Below, piece by piece: positions 55,531 through 64,000 of a stretch of DNA of 64,000 nt (within the stretch, counting starts at the first letter, position 1; the number at the start of each line of letters is the position of its first letter). The stretch lies in NCBI RefSeq assembly GCF_014356525.2, contig NC_052518.1, forward strand, positions 33,254,017 to 33,318,016. The letters are read 5' to 3'. The translations under genes were made by a program, and so were the position numbers. The notes beneath the pieces were generated by a model. It worked only from the letters and a program-made list of their open reading frames with translations. It was not told where the DNA came from and made no database searches. The DNA comes from Nilaparvata lugens. Lineage: Eukaryota > Arthropoda > Insecta > Hemiptera > Delphacidae.

Positions 55531-57701
55531 AGGATGCATATCTACAAATGGAAGTTGATACTTCTGTACAAAAGTATCTCACTATTTCTACTCATAAAGG
55601 ATTTTTCAGATATTCACGCCTTCCTTTTGGGATAAAAATAGCAACAGCAGCTTTTCAGTGTAAAATGGATCAAATCTTGGCTGGCTTGGAAGGCGTTGCA
55701 TGTCTTTTAGATGATGTAATTATAACAGCTCCCACAAGAGAAGAACACATTAACAGAGTCAGGGAAGTGTTAAAACGTTTTGAAAACAATGGACTTCGAG
55801 TACAAACCACAAAATGTAAATGGTTTGAGGAATCAGTAAACTATTTGGGACACAGAATAGATCAAACAGGTATACACCCCACAACTGAACACATCAAAGC
55901 CTTAGAAGATATGCCATCACCGAAAAATGTCAAAGAACTAAGATCCTTCTTGGGATCAATCAACTACTACAGTAAATTTGTACCACATTTACAAGCACTG
56001 TGCGTTCCATTACACAAATTACTTAAAAAAGGAGCAAATTGGCACTTGGATAAAAAACATGAACAAATCGCTACAAAATTGAGACATTTATTAACAACAT
56101 CAGATACTTTAGCTCATTATGATGAATCACTTCCTCTAATTCTTGCCACAGACGCAAGTGAAGTCGGATTAGGTGCAGCTCTTTTTCACAGATATACTGA
56201 TGGTACTGAAAGGCCAATTTTTTTCGCATCAAGACGACTTGACAAAGCTGAAAAACGGTACAGTGTGATTGAAAAAGAAGCATTAGGTTTAATTTTCGGA
56301 GTAACACGTTTTGAACAGTTCCTCTATGGCAGACACTTTGAGATTCGTACTGATCATAAAGCTTTAGTGAAAGTTTTCGGTGAAAATGACTCTATTCCAA
56401 AAGTTGTTTCCAATCGTATTGCTAGATGGGCTTTAATTTTGAGCTCATACGACTACTCAATAAATTATCACAGAGGTGCAGATAATGCAATGGCGGATAT
56501 GCTATCAAGGTTTCCTTTGGAAAATGTATTGAAGTCAAAAAACGAAAAGTTAGGGGAAAACAATAGAGCACATCTTTTCCACCTTCGATTTCAAGATATA
56601 CCATTATCAACAAAGAGCTTACAAGAAACAACAAAACATGACACAACACTTGCAAAAGTTACAAACTATCTCCGAAGTGGTTGGACAACAGATACAAATG
56701 TAAACAAAGAACTACTACCATATTACAATAAACGAGAAGAACTATCATTTGAAAATGGCATACTCCTCTGGTTGGGTCATTTAGTCATACCCACAAGATT
56801 AAGAACAAAAGTACTACAAATTCTTCATGAAGGTCATCCAGGAATTGTAGCAATGAAAGGAAAAACACGATTCCAAGTATGGTGGCCTGGACTGGACAAA
56901 GATTTAGAGGAACATGTAAAACACTGCACCGCATGTCAAGAAAACAGAAACAGAGATGTTGAGATGCCACTTTTCTCATGGACTCTTCCAACAGAAGTGT
57001 GGTCTAGAATCCACATAAATTTTGCAGGACCATTTTTAGGGAAAATGTGGTTAGTCGTTGTAGATGCTAGATCGAAATGGCTCGAAGAAATACCCATGTC
57101 AACAACCACAACAAAATCCACGATCAATATATCACAAGATCTATTTTCTAAATTTGGCTACCCAAGAATAATTGTAAGTGACAACGGTCCTCAACTGACT
57201 TCGTATGAATTCCAAAATTTCTGCAAAGAACTGAACATAAAACATGCACGTATCACCCCATATCACCCAAAAAGCAATGGATTGGCGGAGCATTGTGTAC
57301 GAACGTTCAAAGAACGTATGGGAATTTCAAAAGGAAGTACTGGCACTTTACAAGAAAAACTAAATAAATTTTTATTTGCTCATAGAACATCCCCAAAGAG
57401 AGCAACGGGAAAAACACCTGCTTTTATGATGTTCGATCGCGAGTTACGCTGCAAAATAGATCTATTACTACCAGATGTTAATGACAGAGTAGACGAAGAG
57501 TTAGTTAGACAAGGGAACAGCAAGCCGAGAGTCAACGCAAAGGTGTTCGGAGAGGGCGATGGCGTATGGGTACTAGACAGATCAGGCAAAGGCTACAAAA
57601 AAGGAAAAATCGTTAAAGTAAATGGACCATACTCATACCTAGTGAATGTTGAGGAAACGATGAGAAGATGCCACGCAGATCAACTGCGATATGCAGATTG
57701 A
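55527..57701 (+). pseudogene. Pol: RT, RNase H and integrase
   Basis: The frame starts with IIDLKDAYLQMEV (first RT Asp in IDLKDAY), then FRYSRLPFGIKIATAAFQ and the catalytic CLLDDVIITA (55701-55730). RNase H has LATDASEVGLGAALF, VIEKEALGL and RTDHKAL, with the active acidic residues present. The GADNAMADMLSR linker follows. Integrase has a zinc region (LHEGHPGI ... CTACQ), then WSRIHINFAGPF, where the first catalytic Asp is Asn (codon AAT at 57018-57020), IVSDNGPQLTS (second Asp) and NGLAEHCV (Glu). A GKIVKVNGPYSYLV segment, a small beta-barrel DNA-binding domain, ends it. Integration should be abolished. Confidence 0.9.
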
Positions 57702-57705
57702 ACTT

Positions 57706-57723
57706 GAGAAGAAAGGGGGAAGA
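57706..57723 (+). promoter_or_regulatory. Polypurine tract
   Basis: GAGAAGAAAGGGGGAAGA ends directly at the right LTR; plus-strand primer site by family knowledge. Confidence 0.85.
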
Positions 57724-57887
57724 TGTAGTATACCAGAAACCAGATGTTATGCAAAACAGATGACATAAATCAGTTATAATATTTAATAGTTTGTTGATTG
57801 GAATTCACTCGATCCTACATGTTTTTAATAGAGATTACACATGTTGAGTATTAATCTTTGAGACTTATTCATTTCCAATATTCTACA
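57724..57887 (+). repeat. Right LTR (164 bp)
   Basis: Same length and termini as the left LTR; differences cluster at the T run near 57825, at 57841 and near 57866. Followed by CAATG (57888-57892). Confidence 0.95.
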
Positions 57888-60800
57888 CAATGAATCGTTC
57901 AATTAGAAATACCAGGTCAATCACTTTTTATGCTGGTCAATGGGGTTTTAAACCTCTAACCACACCTAATAGTCCACATATTCTTATAAAATTTCAATAG
58001 TATAAGTATGTGTGGATCATCCCCCATGCCAAATTTGAAAGAGATCAGACAATTGGAAATACCTGGTCGATGACTTTTAATGCTGGTCAATATGGTTCTC
58101 AACCCCTTACCAACACTAATGGTCAACATATTCTTAAAAAATTTGAATGGTATAATAAGTATGTGTGGATCTTCCTGTATGCTGGATTTGAAACGAATTG
58201 GACAATCAGTATTACCTAACAATCACTTTTTGTGCTAGTCAATAGGGTTTTTAACCACTAACCACACCCAATAGTCCACATATTCTTATAAAATTTGAAT
58301 AGTATAAGTATGTGTGGATCATCCTGTATGCCAAATTTGAAACGAATCGGACAATCGGAAAAACCAGGACAATGACTTTTTTTGCTGATCAATAAGGTTT
58401 TTAACCCCTAACCACCCCTAAACATCATTACATCTTGATGAAATTCCAACAGTTTGTTAATAGTGTTCGAATTATCCTGTATGCCAAATTTGAAACGAAT
58501 TGGACAACCAGTAATACCTGGTCAATCAATTTTTAAGCTTTTCAATAGGGTTTTCAACCCCTCAACACCCCATATACTCCACATATTCTTATGAAATTTC
58601 AATAGTATAATAGGTATGTGTGAATCATCCTGTATGCCGAATTTGGAATAAATCGGTCAATTAGAAATACCCGGTCAATTACTTTTTATGCTGGTCAATA
58701 AAGTTTGTAACCCCTAACAACCACTAAACATCAATATATTTTGATAAAATTTCAACAATATGTTTAATATGTGTAAATTATCCAGTATGCCAGATTTGAA
58801 ATAAATCGTTCAATTAGAAATACCAGGTCAATCACTTTTTATCCTGGTCAATAGGGTTTTTAAACTCTAACCACACCTAATAGTCCCCATATTCCTATAA
58901 AATTTTAATAGTATAAGCATGTGTGGATCATCCTGTGGTATGCCAAATTTGCAACAAATCGGACAATCAGAAATACCCGGTCAATCACTTTTTATGCTGG
59001 TCAATAGGATTTTCAACCCTAAACATCACCCCTAAACATCATTATATTTCGATGAAATGCCAACAGTATGTTTAATATGTGTAAATTATCAAGTATGCCA
59101 GATTAGAAACGAATCCGACAATCAGAAATATCAGGTCAATCACTTTTTGATAGGGGTTTTAACCCCTAACCACCTCCAAACATCATTATATTTTGATGGA
59201 ATCCCAACAGTATGTTTAATATGGGTAAATTATCCTGTATGCCAAATTTGAAATGGATCGGACAATCAGTATTACCCAACAATCACTTTTTATGCTGTTT
59301 GATAGGGTTTTCAACCCCTAACACCCCATATAGTCAACATATTCTTATGAAATTTCAATGGTATAATGAGTATGTGTAAATCATCCTGTATGCCAAATTT
59401 CAAATGAATCGGACAATTAGAAATACCCGGTCAATCACTTTTTATGCTGGTCAATAAGGTTTTTAACCCATGATCACACCTAAACATCATTATATTCTGA
59501 TGAAATTACAACAGTATGTTTAATATGTGTGAATTATCCTGTGTGCCAAATTTATAACGGATCAGACAATTAGGAAAACCTGTTCAATCACTTTATGTGC
59601 TGGTCAATAGGGTTTTCAACCCCTTACCATCACTAATAGTCCACATATTCTCATGAAATTTCAATAGTATAATGAGTATGTGTGAATCAATCTCTATGCC
59701 AAATTTGAAACGAATTTGACAATCGGGAATACCCAGTCAATAACTTTTTATTCTTGTCAATAGGGGTTTAAACCCTTACCATCCCCAATAGTGGACATAT
59801 TCCTATAAAATTCCAATAGTGTGTGAAATATGTGTGAATTATCCTGTATGCCAAATTTGAAACAAATCAGACAATTAGAAATAACCAGTCAATCACTTTT
59901 CATGCTGTTCAATAGGGTTTTTAACCCCTTACCACCCCTAAACATCATTATATTTTGATGAAATTTTTGATTATCCTGTATTCAAAATTTGAAACGAATT
60001 GGACAATTAGAAATACACGGTCAATAACTTTTTATGCTTGTCAATAGGGTTTTCAACCCCTAACCACCCCTAAACATCATTATATTTTGATGAAATTCCA
60101 ACAGTAGACAATAATGTTCGAATTATCCTGTATGCCAAATTTGGAAAGAATTGAATTGAACATTTAGAAATATCCAGTCAATCACTTTTTATGCTGTTCA
60201 ATAGGGTTCTCAACCCCTAACCACCCCTGAACATCACTATATTTTGATGAAATTCCAACAATATGTTTAATATGTGTAAATTATCCTGTATTCAAAATTT
60301 GAAACAAATTGAACATTTAAAAAAACCAGGACAATAACTTTTTATGCTTGTCAATAGGGTTCTCAACCCCTAACCACCCCTGTACATAATTATATTCTGA
60401 TGAAATTTCAACAGTATGTTCAATATGTGTGAATTATCCTGTATGCCAATTTGAAACGATTTGGACATTTAAAAAAACCAGGACAATGACTTTTTTTGTT
60501 GTTCAATAGGGTTTTCAACCTTTTAACACCCTATATAGTCCACATATTCTTATGAAATTTCAATAGTATAATAGGTATGTGTAAATCAGCCTGTATGCCG
60601 AATTTGAAATGAATCGGACAATTGGAAATACCCCATCAATCACTTTTTATGCTGGTCAATAGGGTTTTTAACCCCTGATCACCCCTAAACATCATTATAT
60701 TTTGATGAAAATCCAACAGTATGTTTAATATGTGTGAATTATCCAGTATACCAGATTTGAAACGAATCGGACAATCAGAAATACCAGGTCGATCACTTAT

Positions 60801-63800
60801 ATGCTGTTCAATAGGGTTTTTAACCCCTAACCAACCCTAAACATCATTATATTCTGATGAAATTCCAACAATATGTTTAATACATTTAAATTATCCAGTA
60901 TGCCAGATTTGCAATGAATTGTTCAATTAGATATACCAGGTCAATCACTTTTTATGCTGGTCAATGGGGTTTTAAACCTCTAACCACACCTAATAGTCCA
61001 CATATTCTTATAAAATTTTAATAGTATAAGTATGTGTGGATCATCCTGTATGCCAAATTTGAAACGAATCGGACAATTGGAAAAACATGATCAATCACTT
61101 TTAATGCTGTTCAATAGGTTTTCAACCCCATACCACCACTAATAGTCCACATAATATTCTCATGAAATTTCAATAGTATAATGAGTATGTGTGAATCAAT
61201 GCTAAATTTTATGCTAAATTTGAAACGAATTTGACAATCAGAAATACCCAGTCAATAACATTTTATGCTTGTCAATCTGGGTTTAAACCCTCACTATCCT
61301 TAATAGTGGACTTATTCCTATAAAATTCTAATAGTGTGTGAAATATTTGTGAATTATCCTGTATGTCAAATATGAAACAAATTGGACATTCAGAAATACC
61401 CAGTAAATCACTTCTTATGCTGTTCAATAGGGTTTTTAACCCCTAACCACCCCTAAACATCATTATATTTTTATGAAATTCCAACAATATGTTTAATATA
61501 TGTAAATTATCCTATATTTGAAACGAATTGGACAATTAGAAATACACGGTCAATAACTTTTTATGCTTGTCAATAGGGTTTTTAACCCCTAACCACCCCT
61601 AAACATCATTATATTCTGATGAAATTTCAACAGTATGTTCAATATGTGTGAATTATCCTGTATGACAAATTTGAAACGATTTGGACAATTAAAAAAACCA
61701 GGACAATGACTTTTTTTGCTGATCAATAGGGATTTTAACCCCTAAGCACCACCTAAACATCATTATATTCTGATGAAATTTCATCAATATGTTTAATATG
61801 TGTGAATTATCCAGTATGCCTGATTTGAAATGAATCGTTCAATCAGAAATACCAGGTCGATCACTTATATGTTGTTCAATGGGGTTTTTAACCCCTAACC
61901 AACCCTTATTATATTTTTATGAAATTCCAACAATATGTTCAATTTGTGTGAATCATCCTGTATTTGAAATTTGAAACGTATTGGACAATTAGAAATACAC
62001 GGTCAATAACTTTTTATGCTTGTCAATAGGGTTTTTAACCCCTAACCACCCCTAAACATCATTATATTCTGAATAAATTTCAACAGTATGTTCAATATGT
62101 GTGAATTATCCTGTATGCCAAATTTGAAACGATTTGGACAATTAGAAAAACCAGGACAATGACTTTTTTTGCTGATCAATAGGGTTTTTAACCCCTAACC
62201 ACTCCTAAACATCATTATATTCTGATGAAATTCCAACAATATGTTCAATATGTTCAATATGTGTGAATTATCCAGTATGCCAGATTTGAAATGAATCGTT
62301 CAATTAGGAATACCAGGTCAATCACTTTTTATGCTGGTCAATGGGGTTTTAAACCTCTAACCACACCTAATAGTCCACATATTCTTATAAAATTTCAATA
62401 GTGTAAGTATGTGTGGATCATCCTCTATGCCAAATTTGAAACGAATCGGACAATTGGAAAAACATGATCAATCACTTTTAATGCTGGTCAATAGGGTTTT
62501 CAACCCATAACCACCACTAAACATCATTATATTCTGATGAAATTTCAACAGTATGTTCAATATGTGTGAATTATCCTGTATGCTGAATTTGAAACGAATT
62601 TGACAATCAGAAATACCCAGTCAATAACATTTTATGCTTGTCAATCTGGGTTTAAACCCTCACTATCCTTAATAGTGGACTTATTCCTATAAACTTCTAA
62701 TAGTGTGTGAAATATTTGTGAATTATCCTGTATGTCAAATTTTGAAACAAATTGGACATTTGGAAATACCCAGTCAATCACTTTTTATGCTGTTCAATAG
62801 GGTTTTTAACCCCTAACCACCCCTAAACATCATTATATTTTCATGAAATTCCAACAATATGTTCAATATGTGTAAATTATTCTGTATTTGAAATTTGAAA
62901 CGAATTGGACAATTAGAAATACACGGTCAATAACTTTTTATGCTTGTCAATAGGGTTTTTAACCCCTAACCACCCCTAAACATCATTATATTCTGATGAA
63001 ATTCCAACAATATGTTTAATATGTGTGAATTATTCAGTATGCCTGATTTGAAACGATTTGGACAATTAGAAAAACCAGGACAATGACTTTTTTTGCTGAT
63101 CAATAGGGTTTTTAACCCCTAACCACCCCTAAACATCATTATATCTTGATGAAATTCCAATAGTTTGTTAATAGTGTTGGAATTATCCTGTATGCCAAAT
63201 TTGAAACGAATTGGACAACCAGTAATACCTGGTCAATCAATTTTTAAGCTTTTCAATAGGGTTTTCAACCCCTCAACACCCCATATACTCCTCATATTCT
63301 TATGAAATTTCAATAGTATAATAGGTACGTGTGAATCATCCTGTATTCCGAATTTGGAATAAATCGGTCAATTGGAAATACCCAGTCAATCACTTTTTAT
63401 GCTGGTCAATAGAGTTCTTAACCCCTAACAACCACTAAACATCATTATATTTTGATGAAATTCCAACAGTATGTTTAATATGTGTAAATTATCCAGTATG
63501 CCAGATTAGAAACGAATCTGACAATTAGAAATACCAGGTCAATCACTTTTTATGCTGGTCAATAGGGTTTTAACCTCTAACCACACCTAATAGTCCACAT
63601 ATTCTTATAAAATTTCAATAGTATAAGTATGTGTGGATCATCCTGAGGTATGCCAAATTTGCAATGAATCGGACAATCAGAAATACCCGGTCAATCACTT
63701 TTTATGCTGGTCAATAGGATTTTTAACCCTAAACATCACCCCTAAACATCATTATATTTCGATGAAATTCCAACAGTATGTTTAATATGTGTAAATTATC

Positions 63801-63935
63801 AAGTATGCCAGATTAGAAACGAATCTGACAATTAGAAATACCAGGTCAATCACTTTTTGATAGGGGTTTTAACCCCTAACCACCTCCAAACATCATTATA
63901 TTTTGATGAAATTCCAACAGTATGTTTAATATTTC
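57888..63935 (-). repeat. Satellite array, right arm, part 2 (inverted orientation)
   Basis: The array resumes exactly after the target duplication, and the monomers continue to about 63935. Local duplications of multi-monomer blocks are visible (for example 52560-52900 resembles 59760-60130). It ends at TTTAATATTTC where non-satellite sequence begins. Confidence 0.95.
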
Positions 63936-64000
63936 ATTCTATGTCAGAGTACTCTCTGCCGGGAGTATGTGAAACTGACTTTGAGGCTTCGGCATTAATT
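63936..64000. other. Non-satellite right edge
   Basis: 65 bases (TCATTCTATGTCAGAGTACT and on), unrelated to the satellite and less AT-rich. Too short to classify. Confidence 0.5.

Larger units (their letters stand above)
53706..57887 (+). mobile_element. Gypsy/Ty3-type LTR retrotransposon, structurally complete, defective
   Basis: Order: LTR, primer-binding site, Gag-protease, RT, RNase H, integrase, polypurine tract, LTR, flanked by the CAATG duplication inside a satellite monomer. RNase H before integrase defines the Ty3/gypsy order. No envelope gene. The two 164-bp LTRs differ at about five sites, so the insertion is not brand new. Lesions: no usable gag ATG in frame, a stop between protease and RT, a frameshift in RT, and an integrase catalytic Asp-to-Asn change. 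Confidence 0.93.

Overview
This is a repeat-dominated, AT-rich piece of an animal nuclear genome, most likely an insect and probably a hemipteran such as a planthopper. That attribution is inferred from the transketolase exon wording, the LINE, SINE, mariner and MITE content and the A+T richness; no species-specific marker was seen. There is no bacterial gene organisation. One 100-N assembly gap lies at 42435-42534.

Left third (1-29.9 kb). Two small minus-strand exons, at 2249-2352 and 21543-21649, each start with ATG, end in the same codon phase at a GT splice donor, and encode different N-termini leading into the same transketolase N-terminal motif. They look like alternative first exons of one transketolase gene whose later exons lie left of the window, or first exons of two paralogues. 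The intron and upstream DNA are filled with transposons: an inverted pair of tRNA-derived SINEs (4.5-5.2 kb), a TIR-bounded element with a decayed mariner transposase inside (7.3-9.5 kb), a nearly full-length but broken LINE with an esterase-type ORF1 (12.0-16.2 kb, minus), a 560-bp foldback (16.3-16.85 kb), a 2-kb palindromic MITE complex (19.0-21.2 kb) and a hAT-like MITE with an exact 8-bp target duplication (21857-22165). Two further truncated LINEs follow (25.9-27.0 and 27.3-29.8 kb, plus); the second keeps an uninterrupted reverse transcriptase.

Right part (29.9-63.9 kb). A satellite of about 140-155-bp monomers with higher-order periods (about 376 bp, about 1.8 kb and longer offsets) fills 29.9-42.4 kb in one orientation and 49.2-63.9 kb in the opposite orientation. 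Where the orientation flips, between the gap and 48.0 kb, sits the most unusual content: two tandem, diverged copies of a compact, intronless, same-strand gene cassette that looks like a decayed endogenous DNA-virus-like or large virus-like mobile element. Its parts are fragments of a possible structural protein, a protein with a KPPF/YTKG-type core and a truncated BIR-like zinc tail, and two small proteins, with duplicated TATA-plus-initiator promoters and a cysteine-containing ORF between the copies. Almost every gene in it carries one single-base frameshift or nonsense change. A GC-rich island with a perfect hairpin, a 167-bp hairpin and several minisatellites lie within and beside it.

A complete gypsy-type LTR retrotransposon (53706-57887, 164-bp LTRs, 5-bp target duplication CAATG) is inserted in the right satellite arm. 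It is defective: an in-frame stop between protease and RT, a frameshift in RT, and Asn in place of the first catalytic Asp of integrase.
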